Positions 1-8,278 are shown, counted from the first letter of the stretch. The stretch: 18,349 nt of DNA from UBA987 sp047620825 (GCA_047620825.1 JBLHOC010000052.1:1-18349); one strand, 5' to 3'. Made by a program: numbers and translations. The notes: generated by a model from the sequence alone, not told the origin.

Positions 1-1
1 T

Positions 2-1108
2 TATTACAGTAGAAGCAAAACATTTTTCTTTAAGGACAGTGTAGAATTAGTAAACCCAGAATATCGTATGAAGAGCGATACTTTGAGTTACAATACGATC
101 TCAAAGATTGCCTATTTCTATGGACCGACCTACATTTATAGTGACGAGAACACCATATTTTGTCGATATGGTTGGTATAACACAATAGCCAATACAAGCG
201 AATTTAGTAGGGGCGTTTGGATTCAAGGGGAAGATAATAAATTGATTACTGATAGTCTTTTGTACAACAGAAACACTGGCATAGGACAGGCCTTTAGAAA
301 CATTACATTAATAGACACAATAGAGCAAATAAGAATTGAAGGAGATTATGGCATTTCCTATCGGCTTATAGGAAGAACAATGGTAACCGGTAGTCCGCTG
401 GCAATTAAATATTTTGAGGATGACAGTCTTTTTGTAAAATCAGATACTTTGATTGACCAAGTTGATACAGTCGGAAATCGAAGATTGTTGGCCTATTATA
501 ACACCAAAATCTATAAAAATGATTTGCAGGGAATAGCCGACTCGTTAATCTATTCGTTTAGTGATTCTACAATATCCATGATGGGATCCCCGATACTTTG
601 GACCGAGGAAAATCAAATAACAGGTGATACACTGATTGTATTTCGAAGGAACGGACAATTACATAAGTTAGAAGTAATAAATGAAGCATTCATTGTGTCA
701 TATGTGCAACCAGAGATTTTCAATCAAATAGACGGGACGGATATGACTGCCTTTTTTAAGAATAACAAACTGAGCCAGGTGAAAGTTGAAGGTAACGGGC
801 AAAGCGTTTATTACGTGCAAGATGATGATTCGGCATTCACAGGTGTTAATCATATGGTTTGCAGTGACATGTTAATTACTGTGGATGACAATACGGTTTC
901 GGATGTCCGTTATTATGATAGTCCAAAGGGTGGCTTTTATCCAGTGACGGATTTTCCAACAGACAAAAAGAAGCTACCCAATTTTATATGGTTACCGGAT
1001 AATAGACCGGCCTTGAGCTATTTTATGCAGGACAGACTTAAAAAAGAAGCTGAACGACCGGAGTCAGTAAAAGATTTATTTAGTGGATCTAAAAACATGG
1101 ACGAATGA
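2..1108 (+). CDS. OstA/LptA-like protein, 3' part (5' end outside window)
   Basis: The reading frame is open from base 2, ahead of the first internal ATG at 68, so the gene enters from the left and only its last 368 residues are visible. The visible part is made of repeating short beta-strand units of the type 'SDTLSYN', 'ADSLIYS', 'GDTLIVF' and 'SDMLITV', typical of the OstA-like (LptA/LptD N-terminal) beta-jellyroll fold. Members of this family carry or bridge lipopolysaccharide across the periplasm to the outer membrane; Bacteroidota have long OstA-like proteins with several such repeats. The tail (from about 'FPVTDFPTD' onward) is more polar and may be a non-jellyroll extension. Its stop overlaps the next start by ATGA, so the two are probably co-translated. 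The family call is from the repeat pattern. The exact role (LptA equivalent or paralogue) is inference, and the signal peptide cannot be seen. Confidence 0.8.
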   Translation, partial: YYSRSKTFFFKDSVELVNPEYRMKSDTLSYNTISKIAYFYGPTYIYSDENTIFCRYGWYNTIANTSEFSRGVWIQGEDNKLITDSLLYNRNTGIGQAFRNITLIDTIEQIRIEGDYGISYRLIGRTMVTGSPLAIKYFEDDSLFVKSDTLIDQVDTVGNRRLLAYYNTKIYKNDLQGIADSLIYSFSDSTISMMGSPILWTEENQITGDTLIVFRRNGQLHKLEVINEAFIVSYVQPEIFNQIDGTDMTAFFKNNKLSQVKVEGNGQSVYYVQDDDSAFTGVNHMVCSDMLITVDDNTVSDVRYYDSPKGGFYPVTDFPTDKKKLPNFIWLPDNRPALSYFMQDRLKKEAERPESVKDLFSGSKNMDE

Positions 1109-1716
1109 GATTTTTGATATTTTTAGTGATGAGTGTTATTGCGGTTTGTCAATCATTTGGGCAATCTGCTTATATAAACTCAATACACAATGATCGAGAA
1201 TATACAGATAGCTTATATTCAGATTCAAGTGTATCAATCTTGCCATATGATCAAGTGGCTGCGTTTAATGGTTTACCTTATTACGAAGTCGATTCTGCGT
1301 TCAAGGTAACTGCACGTCTTCAACTAAAAAAGGGAAAACCATTTGAAATGCAGACCAGTACTAAACGTCTGCCGGTATATAGAAAATATGGAAAACTGAG
1401 TTTTCAAATCGGTGAGACAAAGTGTGAATTATTTCTATATCAGCAAGTTGTTAGCTTAACGAATGACACAGTGACAAGTGAATATCTCTTTTGTCCGTTC
1501 AGGGATTTATCAAATCAGGATTCCACGTATGGAGGTGGGAGGTATTTAGATTTTAAGTTATCTGATGTTAGAGATATGGAGGTTGTAATTGACTTTAATT
1601 TGTGCTACAATCCTTACTGCGCCTATAATTCGAGGTATTCTTGCCCTGTTCCTCCTCTAGAAAATAAATTAAAGATTAGAATTGACGCGGGTGTTAAAAA
1701 ATGGCATGAACACTAA
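1105..1716 (+). CDS. Secreted DUF1684 family protein
   Basis: A 203-residue protein with an N-terminal signal peptide (MRFLIFLVMSVIAVCQSFGQS, cleavage likely near residue 19-20). The C-terminal half matches the DUF1684 pattern: 'FCPFRDLSNQDSTYGGGRYL' around residues 130-150, then 'VIDFNLCYNPYCAYN' and 'YSCPVPPLENKLKIRIDAG'. These correspond to the family signatures TYGGGRYLD, DFN.aYNP.CAy and CP.PP.EN. The biochemical function of DUF1684 is not established. Four cysteines in the C-terminal part could form disulfides, which fits export. The gene starts inside the stop codon of the OstA-like gene (ATGA overlap), so translational coupling and a shared envelope role are likely. The N-terminal region of about residues 20-70 is less conserved. 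Confidence is high for the family and low for any function. Confidence 0.85.
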   Translation: MRFLIFLVMSVIAVCQSFGQSAYINSIHNDREYTDSLYSDSSVSILPYDQVAAFNGLPYYEVDSAFKVTARLQLKKGKPFEMQTSTKRLPVYRKYGKLSFQIGETKCELFLYQQVVSLTNDTVTSEYLFCPFRDLSNQDSTYGGGRYLDFKLSDVRDMEVVIDFNLCYNPYCAYNSRYSCPVPPLENKLKIRIDAGVKKWHEH

Positions 1717-1740
1717 AGTAATGCTATCAACCAAAACGAC

Positions 1741-1748
1741 TAAATTTG
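1741..1748 (+). promoter_or_regulatory. Possible -7 promoter element (TAAATTTG) upstream of panD
   Basis: TAAATTTG fits the Bacteroidota housekeeping -7 consensus TAnnTTTG and sits 9 nt before the panD ATG. No TTG/TTTG -33 element is visible at the usual distance, so the call rests on the -7 box and its position in the 41-bp gap between two genes. If it is used, the 5' leader would be only a few nucleotides long. Confidence 0.4.
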
Positions 1749-1757
1749 CATTCCACT

Positions 1758-2108
1758 ATGATGATTGAAGCACTTAAATCGAAAATACACAATGTAAAAG
1801 TGACTCAGACCGAGTTGCGATACGTTGGGAGTATTACCATTGATGAGGATTTGCTCGATGCAGCAAACATGATTGAAGGGGAAAAGGTTTTAATTGTCAA
1901 TAATAACAACGGAGAGCGATTAGAGACATACATCATTAAAGGAGAGCGGGGCAGTGGTATGATATGTTTAAATGGTGCTGCAGCTAGAAAAGCTCAATGG
2001 GGAGATCAAGTCATCATTATCTCATTTGCGTATTTAGATTTCGAGGAGGCTAAAATATTCACTCCTACAATAATTTTTCCTGACGCTAATAATCGATTAC
2101 CGTCTTGA
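1758..2108 (+). CDS. panD: Aspartate 1-decarboxylase (pyruvoyl-dependent)
   Basis: PanD decarboxylates L-aspartate to beta-alanine for pantothenate and coenzyme A synthesis in the cytoplasm. The 116-residue product starting at ATG 1758 places the self-cleavage site Gly24-Ser25 ('YVGSITID') exactly at the Escherichia coli position. Lys9, Arg54, Thr57, Tyr58 and Asn72, all active-site residues in the family, also fall at their usual numbers. This settles the start: a TTG at 1746 would add four residues and break that register. The frame ends with TTGA overlapping the next gene. A TAAATTTG box lies 9 nt before the ATG, so this may be an internal promoter giving an almost leaderless mRNA. Length and motifs are normal for the family and nothing suggests inactivation. 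Confidence 0.97.
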   Translation: MMIEALKSKIHNVKVTQTELRYVGSITIDEDLLDAANMIEGEKVLIVNNNNGERLETYIIKGERGSGMICLNGAAARKAQWGDQVIIISFAYLDFEEAKIFTPTIIFPDANNRLPS

Positions 2109-3097
2109 ATCCAAAAGTTCTAAAACTGTTGAAAAAAGCAATCTATCCAATGATTGCAATAGTGATGATTATTTGGGTCTATAATACAATCCATCCAGAA
2201 AAAGTCGTTAAAGAATTGAAAGGTGCTAATTATTTGTGGGTAGGATTAGCAGCTTTAGCTGGCTTGTTCAGTCATTTTATTCGAGCAGTTCGTTGGAAGT
2301 TATTGATTGAACCATTGGGTTATAAAGCACGGGTTAAGACAGGATTTTACGCAGTTATGGTTGGTTATACCGTCAACTATGTGACTCCTAGAATGGGAGA
2401 AGTAGCACGTTGTGCTTTAATGAATAAGACAGATAATATTCCAATTGACAAACTAGTAGGTACCGTTTTTATTGAACGCGTATTTGATGTAATTGTAACA
2501 TTGATTATAACTTTGATCGCAGTGTTTTTGCAATACGAGTTAATATCGGAATTTTTAGAAAACATATTTGCGGTTAGCGGTTCAGGTTTGAATTACAAAA
2601 TCATACTGCTGATGTCTTTAGCAGTTATTGGAGTGGCCGGAATCCTTGTCTACAGATGGATAAAGAAGCGCGACAACAATCCTCCATTCTTAGTTAAAAT
2701 TTTAGGGTTCATAGGGGGACTTCTAGAAGGTGCAAAAAGTATATTTAAATTAAAAAAACCTTGGTTGTTTCTATTTTATACATTAACTATTTGGTTGATG
2801 TATTTTTTGGTGTCTTACATTGTTTTCTTTGCCTTGACTGGAACAAGTCATTTAGGTTTAGATGCAGCGGTAACCACCTTAATTGTTGCTACAATCGCTG
2901 TCATTATACCATTGCCAGGGGGCATTGGTAGTTTTCATAAGCTTGTACCACTTGGATTGGTGCTTTATGGCATCGATATAGATTTAGGGACGAGTTATGC
3001 ATTTATTTCCCACGGCAGCCAAATGTTAATGATTTTTATTGTGGGCGGGATTTCTATGTTGCTGGTTGGTTTTGAACAAAAAAAACTTGCGGAATGA
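2105..3097 (+). CDS. UPF0104 / LPG_synthase_TM family integral membrane protein
   Basis: A 330-residue polytopic membrane protein of the lysylphosphatidylglycerol synthase transmembrane (UPF0104, PF03706) family. Hydrophobic segments are visible at about residues 12-28, 43-62, 81-95, 126-146, 164-184, 219-243, 255-275 and 305-323. Conserved features include 'GEVARCALM' (98-106), 'GTVFIERVFDVIV' (119-131) and 'PLPGGIGSFHKL' (269-280). Some family members are flippase domains fused to lipid aminoacyltransferases; this one is stand-alone with no synthetase domain, so its substrate is unknown and a role in lipid or polyisoprenoid handling is inference. The start is a TTG whose last bases form TTGA with the panD stop. 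It is preferred because it keeps a full first membrane segment; the next ATG (residue 16) would cut it. The end overlaps rfaE2 by ATGA. Confidence 0.88.
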   Translation: MNPKVLKLLKKAIYPMIAIVMIIWVYNTIHPEKVVKELKGANYLWVGLAALAGLFSHFIRAVRWKLLIEPLGYKARVKTGFYAVMVGYTVNYVTPRMGEVARCALMNKTDNIPIDKLVGTVFIERVFDVIVTLIITLIAVFLQYELISEFLENIFAVSGSGLNYKIILLMSLAVIGVAGILVYRWIKKRDNNPPFLVKILGFIGGLLEGAKSIFKLKKPWLFLFYTLTIWLMYFLVSYIVFFALTGTSHLGLDAAVTTLIVATIAVIIPLPGGIGSFHKLVPLGLVLYGIDIDLGTSYAFISHGSQMLMIFIVGGISMLLVGFEQKKLAE

Positions 3098-3600
3098 ATC
3101 AAATAGACAAAACAAAATCTAAGATAATTGAACGCTCAGGTTTGACTAACCATGTGAAGGCGTGGAAGGATGCAGGTAAAAGGGTTGTATTTACAAATGG
3201 GTGTTTCGATATTTTGCACAAGGGTCATATTGATTATTTAAATCGAGCAGCTGACAAAGGTGATAAATTAATCGTAGGGGTGAATAGCGATGCTTCAGTC
3301 ACCAGTTTAAAAGGGCCCAATCGTCCGATACAGGACGAATCATCTCGATTATGGATATTGGCCAGTTTGTCGTGTATTTCTGCAGTAACGTTGTTTTCGG
3401 AAGACACACCAATGGAATTAATTCGGATTCTAAAGCCAGACGTACTTGTAAAAGGCGGAGATTACACACTGGAAACCATCGTTGGGGCACAAGAAGTCTT
3501 ACAATACGGGGGTTCTGTGGAGGTAATTCCATTTCTTGAAGGATACTCAACGTCACGCTTAGAAGATAAAATACGACGTTCGGATATTCATTCTAGGTAA
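3094..3600 (+). CDS. rfaE2: D-glycero-beta-D-manno-heptose 1-phosphate adenylyltransferase
   Basis: A 168-residue nucleotidyltransferase that transfers AMP from ATP to heptose 1-phosphate, forming the ADP-heptose precursor of the LPS core. It corresponds to the C-terminal half of HldE and here stands alone (HldC/RfaE2 type). Visible motifs are 'VVFTNGCFDILHKGH' (31-45) with the catalytic HxGH at 42-45, 'VGVNSDASV' (61-69), 'KGPNRPI' (73-79), 'KPDVLVKGGDY' (114-124) and the C-terminal 'GYSTSRL' (150-156), which equals the ISTT-like ATP-binding motif. The start overlaps the UPF0104 stop (ATGA), so panD, UPF0104 and rfaE2 are one coupled unit. The heptose kinase partner is not in this window. 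A glycerol-3-phosphate cytidylyltransferase is a related alternative, but the KGPNRP and VKGGDY motifs favour RfaE2. Confidence 0.9.
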   Translation: MNQIDKTKSKIIERSGLTNHVKAWKDAGKRVVFTNGCFDILHKGHIDYLNRAADKGDKLIVGVNSDASVTSLKGPNRPIQDESSRLWILASLSCISAVTLFSEDTPMELIRILKPDVLVKGGDYTLETIVGAQEVLQYGGSVEVIPFLEGYSTSRLEDKIRRSDIHSR

Positions 3601-3615
3601 ATTAGGGTCACTTTC

Positions 3616-3623
3616 TATATTTG
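3616..3623 (+). promoter_or_regulatory. Possible -7 promoter element (TATATTTG) before the sensor kinase gene
   Basis: TATATTTG fits TAnnTTTG and lies 9 nt before the ATG at 3633, in the 32-bp gap after rfaE2. Box and spacing are the same as in front of panD. A -33 TTG is not recognisable. It would let the kinase-regulator pair be expressed apart from the biosynthetic genes, on a nearly leaderless mRNA. Confidence 0.4.
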
Positions 3624-3632
3624 TAAGACGTC

Positions 3633-6566
3633 ATGTTCAACAAGTCGTTCTATAATGTAGTGTATGTAGTTTTATTACTACTATCGTCAGCAAGCTTTGC
3701 TTTTGCTCAGTCAATTCAGTATACCAACTATAACACAGAAGATGGGTTGCCAAGTCCTGAGACATATTTTGCGCATGAAGATGCGAAAGGATATTTATGG
3801 TTTGGCACGGATAGGGGGTTAAGTCGATACGACGGATATAAGTTTACAAATTTTACAACAGCAAACTCTGATCTTACTAACAATACTATTTTTAAATGTT
3901 ACGAGGCTCCAAATACAGATCTCTGGTTTACCTGCTATGATGGGTCAATCAGTATCTTCGATATCGAAACTGAAAAATTCAGACCATTCAAGTTCAACGA
4001 TAGTTTAAAGAAGTGGTTTAAGTATTGGCCAAACGAAATAAAATTCTTCCCAGAATCGATACAAATATTTGGTAGCCGTGAATTGTATCACTACGTAGTT
4101 TTGGATACAAGTCAATCCTATGTCCAAAGGAATAATTTTAATGATCTTGAGCTGAAAATGTATGAGATAAAACTTCCTCAAAAGCCTATAAATAAACTTT
4201 ATGTTAAACAAAGTAAAGAAAGGGGTCGGGACGAAGTCTTAGCCTTTGCGAATTGTATTTATTGTAATGAGATAGACATAATACTTGGGAAATGGCAGTT
4301 AGAAAATGTTGCCGTAATTTCAGGCAAGATATATATCCATTTTGATCAATACTTATTAAGTATTGATCATGACGTTGTGAAAATAGAGTTTGAATTTAAG
4401 GATGTGATAAACTATATTTATCTAGATAAAAGCAATCGTTTATATGTATTGACGAGAAATGGGTGCTATGTTAAGACCCAAGGGAATTACCAGGGCTTTT
4501 TAAACAACTTTAGTGCTTCAGGTTCGATAAAGACTATCTCTGGAGATCTTTGGGTAACGAGTTTAAGCAAGGGGATTGTGAGGTTACCAACCCACACAAA
4601 CTTTCAAATGTCACATGAGAATATTCAAAATAGTATAATTACTCAAATTTATGGGAGTAGTAATGGTTTATTGCTTGGAACAAATCGTGAAACAATATTT
4701 CATTACAATAGGAAAGAGACATTTAAGTTAGTGGTCGATAAGTTCACGAAGCAACCTGGTGACTTACGAATGTCAAACTTTAATGCCTCACAAAGTGATA
4801 TTATAAGTACTGGAGGATTCCGATTTATCCCTAATGGAATCGATTTTAATATTGAAAAGATTAAAACAAAAACCTATACTTCCCAAACGATCACTTTAGA
4901 CAATGGTGAAATGATGTCATTGCCATATTTGCCGGGATATATAATCCACGATGACAAGGACAAATGGGACTTTGTTCAGACCAACGGTGAACAGTTGATA
5001 AAGGTCGATAAAGATAACAAAGGAGTAATCTGGATGTCAAGTTTAAATGGTATATGGCGGTTAGATCAAAAAGACTTGTACAAACCCATTAGGATTTTGG
5101 ACTTCCAGTCTCTAAATGATAGAGTAAATGATATAACACATTTCGATTGGGGTATTAACGCATTCTCCACAAGCGCTAATGGGATTGTTCTTGTTAAAAA
5201 CAATGCCGCCTACGTGATTTCGGATAGCAATGGATTGATTAGTAACATGACAAATTGTTTTGTGAAATCACAAGACACAATACTTTGGGTTGGGACCAAT
5301 AAAGGCATATCAAAAGTGGTCATCAAAGAAGATATATCTTCATCATACGTTGATTTTAGCTTAAATATAGACGACGGCTTATTAAGCAATTATGTATACT
5401 CTATTTGTTACTGGGACAATGCCCTTTGGGTTGGGACGGACAAAGGCTTGTTGAAAATCCCCAAAGAAAATTTGGAGCCTTCTAGATTTACGCCTAGGCT
5501 AAACATAAGTAAAATGAGCATGGCTAACTCTCAAGACAAATTGTTGGTCAACGAGTTAAACCATAAACAAAACGACATAAGAATCCACTACGTAGGGATT
5601 TGCTTTAAGAAACCCGAAAAGGACTTCTATCGTTATAGATTGATCCGAAATGGAATTCAAATTGAAGATTACAGCTTTACTGATAATACAAATGTTGATT
5701 TTCTTAAACTTATACCTGGTAATTACACCTTTGAAATCGCTTGTAAAAACAAAAATTATGTATGGTCGGAGACCCAAACACATACGTTCAGTATAATTCC
5801 TCATTTCTCACAGACGGATTGGTTTAGAACTTCCTTATACTTGTTAGGCATTCTGTTACTGATCACCATATCATTTTACCAAGTAAGGGAAGCACGAACC
5901 AAATACAACCGAGAAAACAAATTGCAAACACTGGAGTATAAATATCAAGAGTCGGAATTAGCGGCTCTTAGAAATCAAATGAATCCGCATTTTGTTTTCA
6001 ATGCATTGAACTCTATTCAATCGTATGTTCTTGACAAAAATATTGAAACAGCTTCTTCATATATACAACAGTTCTCAACTCTTATGAGAGAAAGTTTGGA
6101 ATATTCTAAATGTGAGTTAATTCTGCTCACAAGGGAAATTGAGTTTCTGAAAAATTATCTCAGAATAGAACAGCTCCGTTTCCCCAAAAGATTTAACTAC
6201 TCCGTAAATATTGAGTCAAGTGATGAAGAAAATGAAGTAATGATCCCCCCTCTAATAATTCAACCAATTGTTGAAAATTGTGTAAAACACGCTTTTGAAT
6301 CTATGGATTCAGGCGGTATTGTCTCTGTAGATTTTAGGATTATAAATAAAACCATTAATTGCATTGTGACAGATAATGGGATAGGAATTAAGAATGCGAG
6401 AAAACAGACCAACATTGCACACGAGTCAATTGGTATTCGAGTGGTAGAAAATAGATTAGCACTTATACCTGGGATTGAATATCCGTTAATAAATTTTGTC
6501 GATTTGTCTGAAGAAAATAGGAATGAACACGGAACAAAAGCCGAAATAAACATACCAATAATATGA
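3633..6566 (+). CDS. Hybrid-type sensor: Reg_prop beta-propeller, Y_Y_Y domain and LytS-like histidine kinase
   Basis: A 977-residue membrane sensor kinase. Order of parts: signal peptide (about 1-26, ending 'SFAFAQS'); a long periplasmic beta-propeller region with two-component-regulator propeller repeats such as 'GYLWFGTDRGLSRYDG' (53-68), 'ILWVGTNKGI' (about 550) and 'ALWVGTDKGL' (about 597); a Y_Y_Y domain (about 645-720, 'YRYRLIRNG' to 'GNYTFEIACKN'); one membrane segment (about 734-754); and a cytoplasmic LytS/His_kinase domain with 'QMNPHFVFNALNSIQSY' and phospho-acceptor His786. The ATP-binding part has the N box 'QPIVENCVKHAF' (Asn882) and G box 'TDNGIGI' (Asp914). It probably senses a periplasmic ligand and phosphorylates the LytTR regulator whose start overlaps its stop (ATGA). 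The ligand is unknown; many homologues sense glycans or envelope signals. The middle of the propeller (about 100-450) has few canonical repeats and has diverged. Confidence 0.92.
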   Translation: MFNKSFYNVVYVVLLLLSSASFAFAQSIQYTNYNTEDGLPSPETYFAHEDAKGYLWFGTDRGLSRYDGYKFTNFTTANSDLTNNTIFKCYEAPNTDLWFTCYDGSISIFDIETEKFRPFKFNDSLKKWFKYWPNEIKFFPESIQIFGSRELYHYVVLDTSQSYVQRNNFNDLELKMYEIKLPQKPINKLYVKQSKERGRDEVLAFANCIYCNEIDIILGKWQLENVAVISGKIYIHFDQYLLSIDHDVVKIEFEFKDVINYIYLDKSNRLYVLTRNGCYVKTQGNYQGFLNNFSASGSIKTISGDLWVTSLSKGIVRLPTHTNFQMSHENIQNSIITQIYGSSNGLLLGTNRETIFHYNRKETFKLVVDKFTKQPGDLRMSNFNASQSDIISTGGFRFIPNGIDFNIEKIKTKTYTSQTITLDNGEMMSLPYLPGYIIHDDKDKWDFVQTNGEQLIKVDKDNKGVIWMSSLNGIWRLDQKDLYKPIRILDFQSLNDRVNDITHFDWGINAFSTSANGIVLVKNNAAYVISDSNGLISNMTNCFVKSQDTILWVGTNKGISKVVIKEDISSSYVDFSLNIDDGLLSNYVYSICYWDNALWVGTDKGLLKIPKENLEPSRFTPRLNISKMSMANSQDKLLVNELNHKQNDIRIHYVGICFKKPEKDFYRYRLIRNGIQIEDYSFTDNTNVDFLKLIPGNYTFEIACKNKNYVWSETQTHTFSIIPHFSQTDWFRTSLYLLGILLLITISFYQVREARTKYNRENKLQTLEYKYQESELAALRNQMNPHFVFNALNSIQSYVLDKNIETASSYIQQFSTLMRESLEYSKCELILLTREIEFLKNYLRIEQLRFPKRFNYSVNIESSDEENEVMIPPLIIQPIVENCVKHAFESMDSGGIVSVDFRIINKTINCIVTDNGIGIKNARKQTNIAHESIGIRVVENRLALIPGIEYPLINFVDLSEENRNEHGTKAEINIPII

Positions 6567-7285
6567 AAATAATAATTATCGATGACGAGATCAATAGTAT
6601 CCGCGTCACAAAAAGCTTACTAAAAGAGTACGGAAACGGTGTTGAACTCATCGGAGAATTTACCGACCCAAAATTGGCGTTGTCCCAAATCAAGGAAACT
6701 AAACCTGATTTATTACTACTTGATATCGAAATGCCCGGGATGAATGGATTTGAGCTTCTGGATAAATTGGACCTCGATGAAATTAATGTCGTATTTGTTA
6801 CAGCCTACGATCAGTATGCAATTAAAGCAATTAAATGCTCTGCAATCGATTACATCCTTAAACCTTTTAGTCTTAACGATCTTAAAATTGCGTTAGACAA
6901 AACAACTACTGTACTTAAGAATGGGAAGCTTCGTGCACAAGCAATAGCACAAAAGCGTCAAGAGTATATTATTATTCCAGGTCTAAGAGAATACGTAAAA
7001 GTCAATTTAAATGAGATTGTCTATGCTGAAGGTCAAAGAGGAGGCTACACCATGTTTTGCCTTCTTAATGGGGCCAAAGCCATGGCGTCCAAGCCTTTAT
7101 CTTACTATCAAGATGTATTAAATGATCGACCTTTTATAAAAATTCATAAATCGCACATTATTAATGTCAATGAAATGAAAAAGTTCAATTCAGCCACATA
7201 TAAAATAACAATGTCGAACAATGTTGAGCTTGATTTGGCACACAGAAGAAAACCAGCATTTTTGAAATATTTGAAAGGGAAATAG
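6563..7285 (+). CDS. LytTR-family response regulator
   Basis: A 240-residue DNA-binding response regulator. The receiver domain (1-115) has the acidic pair Asp7/Asp8, the phospho-acceptor Asp54 in 'LLLLDIEMPGMNG', Thr80 and Lys100 ('YILKPF'), so it should be phosphorylatable. The LytTR domain (about 135-238) contains 'YIIIPGLREYVKVNLNEIVY', 'RPFIKIHKSHIINVNEM' and 'LAHRRKPAFLKYLKG', typical of regulators that bind short tandem promoter repeats. Its ATG lies in the ATGA overlap with the kinase stop, so the two are co-translated and almost certainly a cognate pair. Targets are unknown. The inverted repeat just downstream, at the start of the transporter gene, is one candidate site, but this is inference only. 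Confidence 0.95.
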   Translation: MKIIIIDDEINSIRVTKSLLKEYGNGVELIGEFTDPKLALSQIKETKPDLLLLDIEMPGMNGFELLDKLDLDEINVVFVTAYDQYAIKAIKCSAIDYILKPFSLNDLKIALDKTTTVLKNGKLRAQAIAQKRQEYIIIPGLREYVKVNLNEIVYAEGQRGGYTMFCLLNGAKAMASKPLSYYQDVLNDRPFIKIHKSHIINVNEMKKFNSATYKITMSNNVELDLAHRRKPAFLKYLKGK

Positions 7286-7300
7286 CTTTTATTTTGTGCT

Positions 7301-7333
7301 TGGCAAATAGGTGGTTTATTTAAATATTTGCCA
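7301..7333 (+). promoter_or_regulatory. Perfect 9-bp inverted repeat spanning the transporter start
   Basis: TGGCAAATA (7301-7309) and TATTTGCCA (7325-7333) are perfect reverse complements separated by 15 nt. The right arm contains the TTG at 7328 and abuts the GTG at 7334, the two possible start codons of the next gene. No U-tract follows on either strand, so it is not a standard terminator. It could be an operator dyad or an mRNA hairpin that hides the start site. The arm also contains AATATTTG, one base off the -7 consensus. Confidence 0.5.
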
Positions 7334-8278
7334 GTGCCTAGTAACAGTGAAACAAAGTCCTACTTTGAAATACACATCGCCGTATTATTATTTGGCTTAA
7401 CCGCCATTCTTGGGAAGTTTATTGTTTTTGAACAGCTCGCCCTGGTTTGGCATCGGATATGGATAGCAGTAGTAGGTCTTCTCTTTTTTCCTGGAGTTGT
7501 TAAAGGCATCCTAAGTATAAACAGAAGACACCTTTTCATATTTGCTGTTATCGGTATCGTCGTAAGTATTCATTGGGTTTCATTTTTTGCCAGTGTAAAA
7601 TTGGGAAACGTTAGCATTGCCTTGGCATGTATGGCTACAACGACACTGTTTATTTCAATACTAGAACCTCTATTAACTAAATCTAAATTTCAATGGTTTG
7701 AATTACTACTTGGAATATTTGTAATTGCGGGAATTCTCTTAATATTAGATATAGGGGAAACATATTATGCATCTATTCTGGTAGGACTATTAGCAGCGTT
7801 TCTAGCAGCTGTGTTTTCCACCTTGAACAAAAAGTATCTGAGAAACTACAATCCCATTTCTGTTTCAGCAGTAGAATTACTGGCAGGATTTGTTTTCCTA
7901 ACAATCGTTATAATCATTTATGAAGGATCTTTTGATTTTTCTAAATACTCTCTACTAAGAAATGATTTAACATCTCATTATTCCTTATTTAGTGTTCAAA
8001 TTCACTCAATTTGGTATTTACTTGTACTTGGACTTTTATGTACATCAGTGGCATATGTTCTAGCCCTTTCTTCTCTTCGAAATCTTTCTGCCTTCAGTGC
8101 AGGGCTTGCAGTTAATCTTGAACCCATATATGGCGTGATTTTGGCAATAATTATTTTTCACGAAGACAAAGATTTAACTCCAAAATTTTACATTGGAACA
8201 GGATTGATCCTATTATCAGTGTTTATACATCCAGTGTTTAGACGTTTACAACGAATAAGAAAGAAACGTTTACTGTAA
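7328..8278 (+). CDS. EamA/DMT superfamily transporter
   Basis: A 316-residue inner-membrane protein with about ten hydrophobic segments arranged as two EamA repeats (about 12-140 and 150-305). The second repeat holds 'SVAYVLALSSLRNLSAFSAG' and 'AVNLEPIYGVILAIIIF', the classic end of EamA domains. This superfamily exports amino acids, metabolites or nucleotide sugars; the substrate cannot be read from sequence. No ATG exists near the N-terminus. TTG 7328 and GTG 7334 are both possible and both sit in or next to the inverted repeat at 7301-7333. The gene converges on sprA and its stop overlaps the sprA stop, with no terminator between. It may be read through from the kinase-regulator unit, since only 42 bp separate them. 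Confidence 0.9.
   Translation: MPVPSNSETKSYFEIHIAVLLFGLTAILGKFIVFEQLALVWHRIWIAVVGLLFFPGVVKGILSINRRHLFIFAVIGIVVSIHWVSFFASVKLGNVSIALACMATTTLFISILEPLLTKSKFQWFELLLGIFVIAGILLILDIGETYYASILVGLLAAFLAAVFSTLNKKYLRNYNPISVSAVELLAGFVFLTIVIIIYEGSFDFSKYSLLRNDLTSHYSLFSVQIHSIWYLLVLGLLCTSVAYVLALSSLRNLSAFSAGLAVNLEPIYGVILAIIIFHEDKDLTPKFYIGTGLILLSVFIHPVFRRLQRIRKKRLL

Noticed and set aside
1746..1757. TTG start for panD adding four residues
   Set aside because: The ATG at 1758 puts Gly24-Ser25 and all active-site residues at the family positions, and the TTG belongs to the putative -7 box.
3299..3556. Open frames on both strands inside rfaE2
   Set aside because: They are shadows of a gene with clear catalytic motifs and have no family resemblance.
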